Part shown: piece by piece, positions 43,343 to 52,298 of the stretch | Layout of the letters: the number at the start of each line of letters is the position of its first letter | How positions within the stretch are numbered: the stretch's first letter is position 1 | Assembly: GCF_000730645.1 (NCBI RefSeq) | Contig: NZ_BBIU01000026.1 | Location: 25,817-89,816 of the forward strand | Direction of reading: 5' to 3' | DNA: 64,000 nt | DNA from: Pseudomonas parafulva NBRC 16636 = DSM 17004 | GTDB lineage: Bacteria; Pseudomonadota; Gammaproteobacteria; Pseudomonadales; Pseudomonadaceae | Translations under genes and position numbers: made by a program | Notes under the pieces: model-generated | The model's database searches: none | What the model was told of the DNA's origin: nothing | What the model saw: the letters and a program-made list of their open reading frames with translations, nothing else

Positions 43343-44266
43343 TCAGGCTTGGGCGGGGGCGGCGAAGGGCACGTCCAGTGGAGCCGTGTCGAAATTGCGC
43401 AGCAGGTCGATGAGGATCTGTGTGGCCGGGCCCAGGGTCTTTTCCTTGCTCGAATAAAGGTAGAACAGCGGATGGCGGCTGCCACCCTGGTCCAGCGGCA
43501 GAGGTTTCAGTACGCCGTCGCGCAGCTCGCGTTCGATCATGTGCCGCGGCAGCCAGGCAAAGCCCAGGCCGCTGCTGACGAAGGTGGTGGCGGTGCCCAG
43601 GCTGCCTACCGTCCAGCGCTGCTCGGCGCCCAGCCAGCCCACGTCACGGGGCTGGGCACGGCCGGAGTCACGAATCACCACCTGCAACTGGCTTTCCAGG
43701 TCCTGGAAGGTCAGTTCACGGCCCAGCCGGTGCAGGCTGTGCTCGGGGTGGGCAACCGCCACGAACTCCACCGCACTCAGCTCCGCACCCAGGTAGCCCC
43801 CGATGCTGTAGCTGCTGATGGCAAGGTCGGCGATGCCCTCGAGCATGACTTCCTCCACCCCTGACAACACCTCCTCGCGCAGGCGCACGCGGCACCCCCG
43901 GCTTTGCGGCATGAAGGCAGCCAGGGCGCGTACCAGGCGGGCACTGGGGTAGGCGGCATCGACCACCAGGCGCACTTCCGCTTCCCAGCCTTGTTCCATG
44001 TGGTGGGCCAGGTCTTCCAGCTGGCTGGCCTGCTTGACCAGGTGGCGCGAGCGGCGCAGCAGCACGTTGCCGGCCTCGGTGAGCACGGCCTTGCGCCCAT
44101 CGATGCGCAGCAACGGCACGCCCAGTTGTTCCTGCATGCGCGCCACGGTGTAGCTCACCGACGACTGTGAGCGGTGCAGGGCGTCGGCTGCCTGGGCGAA
44201 GCCGCCGTGATCGACCACCGCCTGCAGGGTCCGCCACTGGTCTAGGGTCACGCGCGGCGCTTTCAT
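43343..44266 (-). CDS. LysR-family regulator
   Basis: The 307-aa protein has an N-terminal winged helix-turn-helix (GFAQAADALHRSQSSVSYTVARMQEQLGV is spread over residues 22-50) and a C-terminal ligand-binding domain. The ATG at 44266 has AGGAG about eight bases upstream. It is divergent from a small periplasmic gene and the FMN-azoreductase gene, and co-directional with the hydrolase-cyclophilin run. By gene arrangement it may control azoR, where a direct repeat is seen. Confidence 0.87.
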   Translation of the reverse strand: MKAPRVTLDQWRTLQAVVDHGGFAQAADALHRSQSSVSYTVARMQEQLGVPLLRIDGRKAVLTEAGNVLLRRSRHLVKQASQLEDLAHHMEQGWEAEVRLVVDAAYPSARLVRALAAFMPQSRGCRVRLREEVLSGVEEVMLEGIADLAISSYSIGGYLGAELSAVEFVAVAHPEHSLHRLGRELTFQDLESQLQVVIRDSGRAQPRDVGWLGAEQRWTVGSLGTATTFVSSGLGFAWLPRHMIERELRDGVLKPLPLDQGGSRHPLFYLYSSKEKTLGPATQILIDLLRNFDTAPLDVPFAAPAQA

Positions 44267-44313
44267 GTGGTGCTCCTGTTGTCCTAAGCTGCGCTCTTTC
44301 AAGGAGAGCGCCG

Positions 44314-44628
44314 ATGAAAAAATTATGTGCAGCAATGCTGCTGTGCCTGCCAGTTGCAGCGTTTGCCTACCCCATCGAGGTGGAAAAACACATCGACGGG
44401 GTGAAGCTCGATGCCACGGCTTACGACACCGCCTACGATATCGGCGCCATCACCCTGGACAACTATGGCCAGGTGCCCGCTGCCTGCAAGGTCACCTTCC
44501 GCAATGGCCCCGAGGCGCCCAGGGTGCGGCGTGTGAATGTGCCGGCAGGCAAACGCGCCGACGTCACGGCCAAGTTCAACCGGCAGATCATCAAGCTGCG
44601 TGTCACGGTTGCCTGCTCGGCTGAATAA
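44314..44628 (+). CDS. Small periplasmic protein, unknown function
   Basis: This 104-aa protein has a signal peptide ending near residue 18 (VAAFA). The mature part of about 86 residues is a compact beta-rich domain with two cysteines (CKVTF and VACSAE) and a basic region R-V-R-R-V-N-V-P-A-G-K. AAGGAG precedes the ATG. It lies between divergent lysR and azoR and could be a periplasmic sensor or stress protein; no family was recognised. Confidence 0.72.
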   Translation: MKKLCAAMLLCLPVAAFAYPIEVEKHIDGVKLDATAYDTAYDIGAITLDNYGQVPAACKVTFRNGPEAPRVRRVNVPAGKRADVTAKFNRQIIKLRVTVACSAE

Positions 44629-44633
44629 ACAAA

Positions 44634-44677
44634 TTAATCGATATGTTACACCCACTTTTTACGCTTTTTAATCGATA
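44634..44677. promoter_or_regulatory. Direct repeat ahead of azoR, possible LysR site
   Basis: TTAATCGATA occurs at 44634-44643 and again at 44668-44677, starting 34 bases apart. Each copy contains the palindrome ATCGAT. The first copy lies only six bases after the stop of the small periplasmic gene and the second is about 60 bases before azoR's ATG. The region is AT-rich. It is a candidate regulator site; the nearby LysR protein is the natural suspect. Confidence 0.5.
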
Positions 44678-44736
44678 GGTCAAGCTTTAGTCTTCCCTCC
44701 ATCGACTCGCATCCCTTTTTGCCGATGGAGGCACCC

Positions 44737-45336
44737 ATGTCCCGCGTATTGATCATCGAAAGCAGTGCACGTCAGCAGGATTCGATTTCCCGCCAGCTGA
44801 CCCGGGAGTTCATCGAGCAATGGCAAGCTGCCCACCCCGCTGACCAGATCACCGTGCGTGACCTGGCGGCCAACCCGGTACCGCACCTGGATGCCCACCT
44901 GCTGGGTGGCTGGATGAAGCCAGAAGCGCAACGCAGCGCCGCCGAGCTCGACGCCCTGGCACGCTCCAACGAGCTGACCGATGAACTGCTGGCTGCCGAT
45001 GTACTGGTCATGGCCGCGCCCATGTACAACTTCACCATCCCCAGCACCCTGAAGGCCTGGCTGGACCACGTGCTGCGCGCCGGCGTCACCTTCAAGTACA
45101 CGCCAACCGGCCCACAGGGCCTGCTGACCGGCAAACGCGCCATTGTGCTCACCGCCCGTGGCGGCATTCATGCCGGCGCCACCAGCGATCATCAGGAACC
45201 CTACCTGCGCCAGGTGATGGCGTTCATCGGTATCCACGATGTTGATTTCATCCACGCCGAAGGCCTGAACATGAGCGGTGATTTCCACGAAAAGGGCCTG
45301 AACCAGGCCAAGGCCCAGATGGCCGCGATCGCCTGA
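44737..45336 (+). CDS. azoR: FMN-dependent NADH-azoreductase
   Basis: This 199-aa flavodoxin-like quinone/azo reductase has an N-terminal FMN phosphate-binding loop (IESSARQQDSISRQL), MAAPMYNFTIPSTLKAW for the flavin ring and LTARGGIHAG near residue 145. It reduces quinones and azo compounds with NADH, giving protection from electrophiles. The ATG at 44737 has GGAGG six bases upstream. The alternative start at 44719 is less likely. An intrinsic terminator follows. Confidence 0.92.
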   Translation: MSRVLIIESSARQQDSISRQLTREFIEQWQAAHPADQITVRDLAANPVPHLDAHLLGGWMKPEAQRSAAELDALARSNELTDELLAADVLVMAAPMYNFTIPSTLKAWLDHVLRAGVTFKYTPTGPQGLLTGKRAIVLTARGGIHAGATSDHQEPYLRQVMAFIGIHDVDFIHAEGLNMSGDFHEKGLNQAKAQMAAIA

Positions 45337-45390
45337 GGCGTACCGAATTCCCAACCCTTGCACCCGTTTTTAGCTCCTTTGGGTGAACCT

Positions 45391-45415
45391 GCCCGGCCAT
45401 TGGCCGGGCTTTTTT
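45391..45415 (+). terminator. Rho-independent terminator after azoR
   Basis: GCCCGGCC at 45391-45398 pairs with GGCCGGGC at 45402-45409 around a three-base ATT loop, followed directly by a T-run (45410-45415). It lies 55 bases after the azoR stop. This is a canonical intrinsic terminator. Confidence 0.93.
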
Positions 45416-45539
45416 ATGGGGTGCGAAAAGGGCGCAGGTGGGGGCGACCCGCGCAAGGGTGGTTATCCCTCCATTCCCAGTGGTTGAACTGGGCCGGTGC
45501 AAGCCGCTAAGGTCGCGACCTTATCCAAGAGAGGCAACC

Positions 45540-46403
45540 ATGGGCTACCTGATTATCGTCGCGCTGATCCAGGCGTTTTCCTTCAGCCTGATCGGCGAGT
45601 ACCTGGCCGGGCACGTCGACAGCTATTTCGCCGTGTTGGCCCGGGTGCTGCTGGCGGGGCTGGTGTTTTTGCCCCTGACCCGTTGGCGCCAGGTGCCGCC
45701 ACGCTTCATGCGTTCGATGCTGCTGATCGGCGCGCTGCAGTACGGCATCACCTATGTGTGCCTGTACCTGAGCTTTCGCGTACTCAGTGTGCCGGAGGTG
45801 CTGCTGTTCACCATCCTGACGCCGCTGCACGTGACCCTGATCGAAGACGCCATGAACCGGCGCTTCAACCCTTGGGCGTTGCTGGCAGCACTGGTGGCAG
45901 TGGCGGGGGCTGCCGTGATCCGTTTCGACAGCATCAGCGGTGAGTTCTTCATGGGCTTCCTGCTGCTGCAACTGGCCAACTTCACCTATGCCGCTGGCCA
46001 GGTGCTGTATCGGCATCTGGTGGCCCGCAACCCCAGCGAGCTGCCGCACTATGCGCGCTTTGGCTACTTTTACCTAGGCGCGTTGCTGGTGGCCTTGCCC
46101 GCGTTCCTGCTGTTCGGCAACCCTCAGCACTTGCCCGCTACCCAGGTGCAGTGGCTGGTGCTGTTGTTCCTGGGCCTGTGCCCGACAGCCCTGGGCCTTT
46201 ACTGGTGGAACAAGGGTGCGTGCCTGGTTTCCGGCGGCACGCTGGCCGTAATGAACAACCTGCATGTGCCGGTGGGGCTGCTGCTGAACCTGCTGATCTG
46301 GAACCAGCACGAGCCGCTGGGGCGGCTGTTCATTGGCGGCGCGATCATTCTGGCCTCGGTGTGGCTGAGCCGGGTGGGCGGGCGGGTGAATCAACCTGTT
46401 TGA
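45540..46403 (+). CDS. EamA-family (DMT) transporter
   Basis: The 287-aa protein has about ten hydrophobic helices in two repeats, with LTRWRQVPPRF linking helices 2 and 3 and a W-W-N-K-G-A motif in the second half. It resembles carboxylate/amino-acid exporters of the DMT family. The start MGYLIIVALIQAFSF at 45540 has GAGG about seven bases upstream. It is a different subfamily from the EamA proteins at 16 and 51 kb. Substrate unknown. Confidence 0.83.
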   Translation: MGYLIIVALIQAFSFSLIGEYLAGHVDSYFAVLARVLLAGLVFLPLTRWRQVPPRFMRSMLLIGALQYGITYVCLYLSFRVLSVPEVLLFTILTPLHVTLIEDAMNRRFNPWALLAALVAVAGAAVIRFDSISGEFFMGFLLLQLANFTYAAGQVLYRHLVARNPSELPHYARFGYFYLGALLVALPAFLLFGNPQHLPATQVQWLVLLFLGLCPTALGLYWWNKGACLVSGGTLAVMNNLHVPVGLLLNLLIWNQHEPLGRLFIGGAIILASVWLSRVGGRVNQPV

Positions 46404-46588
46404 GCGCTACGCGCGCGCTTTGCCGAATGATTGGCGGGAGCAGGGTGTGAGCGCATACAGGTGCCCGCATTGAGTATGCGCAGCGTCAGCATGGCCCCAC
46501 CAGGCCGCCGCGCCCCTGACTGAACACCCAATGGCGACCCAGCCCCTTGAACGGTGTGATAATGCCCGCAACCAAAAAAGGCCCAGTC

Positions 46589-47002
46589 ATGCTGACCATC
46601 TCCAACAACGTGCAGCTCCCCGATGCCGATATCGAACTGACCTACATCCGCGCCCAGGGCACGGGGGGCCAGAATGTCAACAAGGCGTCCAGTGCCGTGC
46701 ACCTGCGCTTCGACATCAAGGCGTCGTCGCTGCCCGAGTTCTACAAGGAGCGTCTGCTGGCGCTGCGCGATAGCCGGATTACCGGCGACGGGGTGTTGAT
46801 CATGAAGGCGCAGCAGTACCGCACCCAGGAGCAGAACCGCGCTGATGCGCTGGAGCGACTTGCGCAGCTGATTATTGGTGCCGGGAAGGTGGAGAAAAAA
46901 CGCCGCCCTACCAAGCCGACGCTGGGGTCGAAGACGCGGCGGCTGGAAAGCAAGGCCAAGCGGAGTACGGTGAAGGCGGGGCGGGGGAGGGTGGAGTTTT
47001 AG
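46589..47002 (+). CDS. arfB: Ribosome-rescue hydrolase ArfB (YaeJ)
   Basis: This 137-aa release-factor-like protein carries the GGQ motif at 26-28 (QGTGGQNVNK) and a basic, disordered C-terminal tail (K-K-R-R-P-T-K-P-T and K-A-K-R-S-T-V-K). It enters the empty mRNA channel of stalled ribosomes and frees the nascent chain, as an alternative to trans-translation. AAAGG precedes the ATG. An in-frame start at 46562 would add nine residues and is less likely by family length. Confidence 0.93.
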   Translation: MLTISNNVQLPDADIELTYIRAQGTGGQNVNKASSAVHLRFDIKASSLPEFYKERLLALRDSRITGDGVLIMKAQQYRTQEQNRADALERLAQLIIGAGKVEKKRRPTKPTLGSKTRRLESKAKRSTVKAGRGRVEF

Positions 47003-47130
47003 GAATACTGTGAGGCGTTATGCGGAAAAAATCAGATTCCGCTCCTAGCTTGTAGTCCATTTCCAAAAGATGCCCAGGCCTGCCTGGCATTGGCTGCAGG
47101 CCTGTTTTAGTGAAGGAGCGACGCCAGCGG

Positions 47131-48438
47131 TCACGCCTCAGTCATCTGCTCCAGCCTGCGCGGCGCATGTTCCGGAGCCTGCACTGCCCGCCCAGCCAGC
47201 CCCACGCGCATGTCATTGCCACTCGGCTGCTGATACAGGCTCAACCCGAACTCCGGCAGCACGGCCAGCAAGTAGTCGAAAATATCCCCCTGAATACGCT
47301 CGTACTCGGCCCACACCGTGGTGGTGGTGAAGCAGTAGATTTCCAGCGGTACACCTTCGGCGGTGGTCTGCATCTGGCGCACCATGCAGGTCATGTTCGG
47401 GTGCACGTTGGGGTGGTTGCGCAGGTAGGCCAGGGCGAAGGCGCGGAAGGTGCCGATGTTGGTCAGCTTGCGGCGGTTGGCAGCAAGCTCGGCCACTTCG
47501 CCCAGTGCCGCGTTCCAGGTTTGCAGCTCTTCACGCTTGCCGGTGAGGTATTCGCCCAGCAATTGCACCTGGCCCAGGCGCTGTTCTTCTTCAGGGGTGA
47601 GAAAGCGTACGCCGGCGGCGTCGATGAACAGGCTGCGTTTGATGCGTCGGCCGCCGGACTGCTGCATGCCGCGGTAGTTGCGGAACGACTCGCTCATCAG
47701 CCGCCAGGTGGGGATGGAGACGATGGTCTTGTCGAAGTTCTGCACTTTCACCGTGTGCAAGGTGATGTCCACCACGTCGCCGTCCGCACCGACTTGCGGC
47801 ATCTCGATCCAGTCACCCACATGCAACATGTCGTTGCTGGTCAACTGCACACTGGCGACGAACGACAGCAAGGTGTCCTTGTATACCAACAGCAGCACCG
47901 CAGACATCGCGCCCAGGCCGGACAGCAGCAACAGCGGCGAGCGGTCGATCAGGGTGGCGACGATGACGATGGCGGCGAAGATCCATAGCATCATCTTGGC
48001 CAACTGCACGTAGCCCTTGATGGAACGGGTGCGGGCGTGTTCGGTGCGGGCGTAGATGTCGAGCAGGGCATCCAGCAGGCACGACAGGGCCATGGTCATG
48101 AACAGCAGGGTGAAGGCCAGGGCGAAGTTGCCTAGGAAGTGCTGAACGGTGTCAGAAAGCTCGGGGACCAGTTTAAGGCCGAACTGAATCACCAGCGAGG
48201 GCGTGGTCTGCGCCAGGCGGTGGAACACTTTATTGTGGCGCAGGTCATCCAGCCACTTCAGCGCCGGCTGGCGGGCCAGCAGGCGCGCGCCGTGCAGCAC
48301 CAGAAACCGCGCCAGGCGCCCGACAATCAGTGAAATCGCCAGCAGCACCGCCAGGCCGATGGCCGCGTGCAGCATGGGGTGTTGGTCGAGGGTGCCCCAC
48401 AGGTCGAGGGAGTCACGCCAGAATCGTTGGATATCCAT
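47131..48438 (-). CDS. MscS-family mechanosensitive channel (YbdG-like)
   Basis: The 435-aa inner-membrane protein has about five N-terminal helices, then the MscS pore region (about residues 150-200, LLLLSGLGAMSAVLLLVYKD) and the cytoplasmic beta domain (GDWIEMPQVGADGDVVDITLHTVKVQNFD). The size and IPTWRLMSESFRNYRGM fit the YbdG/miniconductance branch. It relieves pressure on osmotic downshock. The ribosome site is weak. Confidence 0.88.
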   Translation of the reverse strand: MDIQRFWRDSLDLWGTLDQHPMLHAAIGLAVLLAISLIVGRLARFLVLHGARLLARQPALKWLDDLRHNKVFHRLAQTTPSLVIQFGLKLVPELSDTVQHFLGNFALAFTLLFMTMALSCLLDALLDIYARTEHARTRSIKGYVQLAKMMLWIFAAIVIVATLIDRSPLLLLSGLGAMSAVLLLVYKDTLLSFVASVQLTSNDMLHVGDWIEMPQVGADGDVVDITLHTVKVQNFDKTIVSIPTWRLMSESFRNYRGMQQSGGRRIKRSLFIDAAGVRFLTPEEEQRLGQVQLLGEYLTGKREELQTWNAALGEVAELAANRRKLTNIGTFRAFALAYLRNHPNVHPNMTCMVRQMQTTAEGVPLEIYCFTTTTVWAEYERIQGDIFDYLLAVLPEFGLSLYQQPSGNDMRVGLAGRAVQAPEHAPRRLEQMTEA

Positions 48439-48580
48439 GGGCTTGCTTGCAGTCTTGTTGCCAAACGAAGCCCCATTAGAGCGCGGAAGCTGGCGAAGTT
48501 GCCAAAAGAAATTCGGCTAAAGCGGCAGAAAACGGTACCCTATGCAGCTGAATTTCCCGCATTTGCCTGAGGTTACCTCC

Positions 48581-49903
<1,323 letters not shown>

Positions 49904-49918
49904 TCACGCCTAGGGTTT

Positions 49919-49946
49919 CACGGGTGACCCGGCCAGGTCACCCGTG
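49919..49946. terminator. 11-bp hairpin between convergent genes
   Basis: CACGGGTGACC at 49919-49929 pairs exactly with GGTCACCCGTG at 49936-49946 around a six-base loop. It lies just after the DEAD-box gene and before the stop of the small exported gene on the other strand. It is likely a bidirectional terminator, without a U-run. Confidence 0.7.
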
Positions 49947-49970
49947 CCCGGGCGCGATACGCCACCTGTA

Positions 49971-50243
49971 TTAGCCCGCTTTCTTCTCGGCCGCTTTCAA
50001 TTCCATTATTCGCTTGTCGATCAGTTGACACTTGTCGGGCAGGTCCTTGCTCGCCGTGCCCAACTCCATCCCTTGCAACTCTTCGTTGATCTCCTTGGCC
50101 TTTTGCGGGTTCTGCTCAGTCAGATGAGTGACCAGCCCAGCCAGTTCTTCGCGTTTCTGTGTGGCCTCGTCCGGCGTGCAGGCCCAAGCGGGCAGGGCGC
50201 AGCACAGCGTAGCGGCACAGGCGATGTTCAGCAGCGGTTTCAT
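49971..50243 (-). CDS. Small exported protein, unknown function
   Basis: This 90-aa protein has a signal peptide ending near residue 21 (LPAWA). The mature region is helical and Glu/Lys-rich, with one cysteine at its start (CTPDEATQ) and one near residue 71 (DKCQL) that may form a disulfide. GGAGG and AAAGG both stand upstream of the ATG at 50243. A coiled-coil, chaperone-like role is possible, but nothing supports a specific function. Confidence 0.7.
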   Translation of the reverse strand: MKPLLNIACAATLCCALPAWACTPDEATQKREELAGLVTHLTEQNPQKAKEINEELQGMELGTASKDLPDKCQLIDKRIMELKAAEKKAG

Positions 50244-50461
50244 CCTTTCTACCTCCGGTGATGGTGTTGAGGGGTGGAGAGGCGGCGGGCTGCAATGGTT
50301 CACTGGAATAGACAAGTGAAACGGGCTAAAAAAACATAACCCTAATCCTGCCCCCATACATGTAGGCCTAACCGTTCCCCACTGTGACATTCCGCTGAAC
50401 CCACCCGGCGTCTGGTGAGTCCGACCCTGTGTACCTCACGTCCACAGCAGGAGGCTTCACC

Positions 50462-50869
50462 ATGAGCAATACCTACGACTGGGACCTGATCGAGCGGCTG
50501 TTGCACGAAGTGCAGAACGGCGACGGTCAGAGCTTCACCCCACGCCCTTATGCCGAGCAACATGCTGCAGCATTGGCCGCCAAGGGCGAGCCGGTAGGGG
50601 ACCTGGACCACCTCAAAACCCGTGCCTGCGAATACGAAAAGCTGCTGCTGCAGCGTGGTTTCATCGAAACCCGGCCCGAGGAAGAAGGCGGCAATGGCGA
50701 GAACTTCGTGCTGACCGAGCGTGGCTCGCGGCTGATGAGCCTGATCGACAGCAGCATCCCAGGCTTCGAGCACCCCCGGCAGGTGCTGGATGAGCAGGCG
50801 GATGCGCTGGACGAAATCACGTTCGAACAGGTGTCATCCAAGGCGCAGATCGCGGGTGGTGCCATTTAA
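50462..50869 (+). CDS. DUF2513-like protein, possible regulator
   Basis: This 135-aa soluble protein has DWDLIERLLHEVQNG near the start and CEYEKLLLQRGFIE with an L-T-E-R-G-S-R-L helix in the middle, like the winged helix of DUF2513 proteins. AGGAGG precedes the ATG at 50462. It stands alone between a convergent-side small gene and an EamA gene. A DNA-binding role is an inference from the fold-like pattern only. Confidence 0.6.
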   Translation: MSNTYDWDLIERLLHEVQNGDGQSFTPRPYAEQHAAALAAKGEPVGDLDHLKTRACEYEKLLLQRGFIETRPEEEGGNGENFVLTERGSRLMSLIDSSIPGFEHPRQVLDEQADALDEITFEQVSSKAQIAGGAI

Positions 50870-50937
50870 AAGGCTGGTCATGCGGGCGTGGGTGATTCGA
50901 TAATCGTCGGCCCTTTTGCTCTGGTGAGTTGACACCC

Positions 50938-50970
50938 ATGCCTACATCCTCAGCCGGGGCCCGCCCATGA
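50938..50970 (+). other. Leader mini-ORF overlapping the EamA start
   Basis: ATG 50938 reads MPTSSAGARP and stops at TGA 50968-50970, overlapping the EamA ATG at 50967. GGTGAG lies about nine bases before the mini-ORF start, whereas the EamA gene itself has no clear site. The arrangement favours translational coupling. Confidence 0.4.
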
Positions 50971-51893
50971 GCGCGGTCCGCAAGAACCCCGATGCATTCG
51001 CCTTTCAGGTGATGCTGTTGCTGTGCCTGATCTGGGGTTGCCAGCAGGTACTGATCAAGACGGCTGCCGTGGATATTGCCCCGGTGATGCAAGCGGCGCT
51101 GCGCAACGGCATCGCTGCCGTACTGGTGGGCCTTATGGTGTGCTGGCGAGGCGGCTGGGAGCAGGTGGGCAGTACCTGGCGCGCTGGCCTGCTGGCCGGT
51201 GGGCTGTTCGGGCTGGAGTTTCTGTTCATTGCCGAGGGGCTGAAACTGACATCGGCGGCGCATATGTCGGTGTTTCTCTACACGGCACCTGTGTTTACCG
51301 CCCTGGGGCTGCATTTCATGCTGCCCAGCGAGCGCCTGAGGTTATTGCAGTGGCTGGGTATTCTGCTGGCCTTCGGCGGTATCGCCTTGGCCTTTGCCGG
51401 TGGCCTGTCTTTCGCTGAAATGGATGGGCGCATGCTGCTGGGGGATGCGTTCGGGGTGTTGGCAGGGCTTGCCTGGGGCGCGACGACCGTGGTGGTGCGG
51501 GGGTCCAGGCTGTCCGAGGCGCCGGCCACGCTGACGCTGTTCTATCAGCTGGGCGTGGGCTTTGCCGGTTTGCTGCTGATCGCGCTGTTCAGTGGTCAGA
51601 TCGGTAATGTTGTGCTGACGCCGCTGGCCATTGGCAGCGTGCTGTTCCAGGGCATTGTGGTGTCGTTTATCAGTTACCTGACCTGGTTCTGGCTGCTGCG
51701 CAAATACCTGGCGTCGAACCTGGCGGTGTTTTCTTTCATCACGCCGCTGTTCGGGGTCACCTTCGGGGTGGTGTTGCTGGGTGAGCCCCTGAGCGTGAAT
51801 TTTGTGGCGGGCGCCTTGCTGGTGCTGTTGGGAGTGGTGCTGGTCAGCGCTGAACCCTGGGTAAAGCAGCAACTGCGCCGGTGGGTGGGGTGA
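50967..51893 (+). CDS. EamA-family (DMT) transporter
   Basis: The 308-aa inner-membrane protein has about ten helices in two repeats. LCLIWGCQQVLIK near the start and VFSFITPLFGVTFGVVLLGEPLS in the second half are typical of the EamA family. It is the third such protein in the window. The ATG at 50967 overlaps a leader mini-ORF (ATGA). The substrate is unknown; amino acids or related metabolites are likely. Confidence 0.85.
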   Translation: MSAVRKNPDAFAFQVMLLLCLIWGCQQVLIKTAAVDIAPVMQAALRNGIAAVLVGLMVCWRGGWEQVGSTWRAGLLAGGLFGLEFLFIAEGLKLTSAAHMSVFLYTAPVFTALGLHFMLPSERLRLLQWLGILLAFGGIALAFAGGLSFAEMDGRMLLGDAFGVLAGLAWGATTVVVRGSRLSEAPATLTLFYQLGVGFAGLLLIALFSGQIGNVVLTPLAIGSVLFQGIVVSFISYLTWFWLLRKYLASNLAVFSFITPLFGVTFGVVLLGEPLSVNFVAGALLVLLGVVLVSAEPWVKQQLRRWVG

Positions 51894-52106
51894 AGCTTGG
51901 CAGGTTGTTAACGCACTGTTCGGCGCTGCAGCAACAAAGGGAAACGATTAACCAACCGTCGGAATCCCCAGCAAGCGCTTGATTAGGGGCACAATCACCC
52001 TTATCTGTAAGTACATGAGCATGCGCACTGTAGTTCATAGGGCTATGATCTGTATGACGCATCGCAGGACTGATTCGCCGTGAGGCTGACCCGTCAAGGG
52101 GGCATT

Positions 52107-52235
52107 ATGAATAAAGCACTGTACAACTGGCTCCACGACCTGGCCGTTGCCTTGGGCCTGATCCCTCCACCGTTGCAGCCGGTGCCCATCCCGACTGATG
52201 AAGAGCAGCGCAAGCGCCAGCCACGGCGCCGCTGA
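52107..52235 (+). CDS. PA1414-like small protein
   Basis: This 42-aa protein reads LYNWLHDLAVALGLI, then PPPLQPVPIPTDEEQ and a basic end (KRQPRRR). It has a short amphipathic helix, a proline-rich turn and a charged tail. I recall a small Pseudomonas family named PA1414, reported as strongly expressed at low oxygen, with the same layout. AAGGGGG lies six bases before the ATG at 52107. It is too short for usual ORF cutoffs. A hairpin terminator follows. No Anr box was found upstream. Confidence 0.72.
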   Translation: MNKALYNWLHDLAVALGLIPPPLQPVPIPTDEEQRKRQPRRR

Positions 52236-52242
52236 AAACGCC

Positions 52243-52278
52243 AAAGGCCGCTGCACCAGGGTGGGTACAGCGGCCTTT
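52243..52278 (+). terminator. Terminator after the PA1414-like gene
   Basis: AAAGGCCGCTG at 52243-52253 pairs exactly with CAGCGGCCTTT at 52268-52278 around a 14-base loop, and a T follows. It lies eight bases after the stop of the small gene and before the convergent symporter stop, so it can serve both directions. Confidence 0.85.
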
Positions 52279-52298
52279 TCGTTGGTGCTGCCAGCGGG

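Noticed and set aside
51894..52106. Anr box upstream of the PA1414-like gene
   Set aside because: The PA1414 family is linked to low oxygen, so I looked for TTGAT-N4-ATCAA. A TTGATT half near 51980 has no proper partner.
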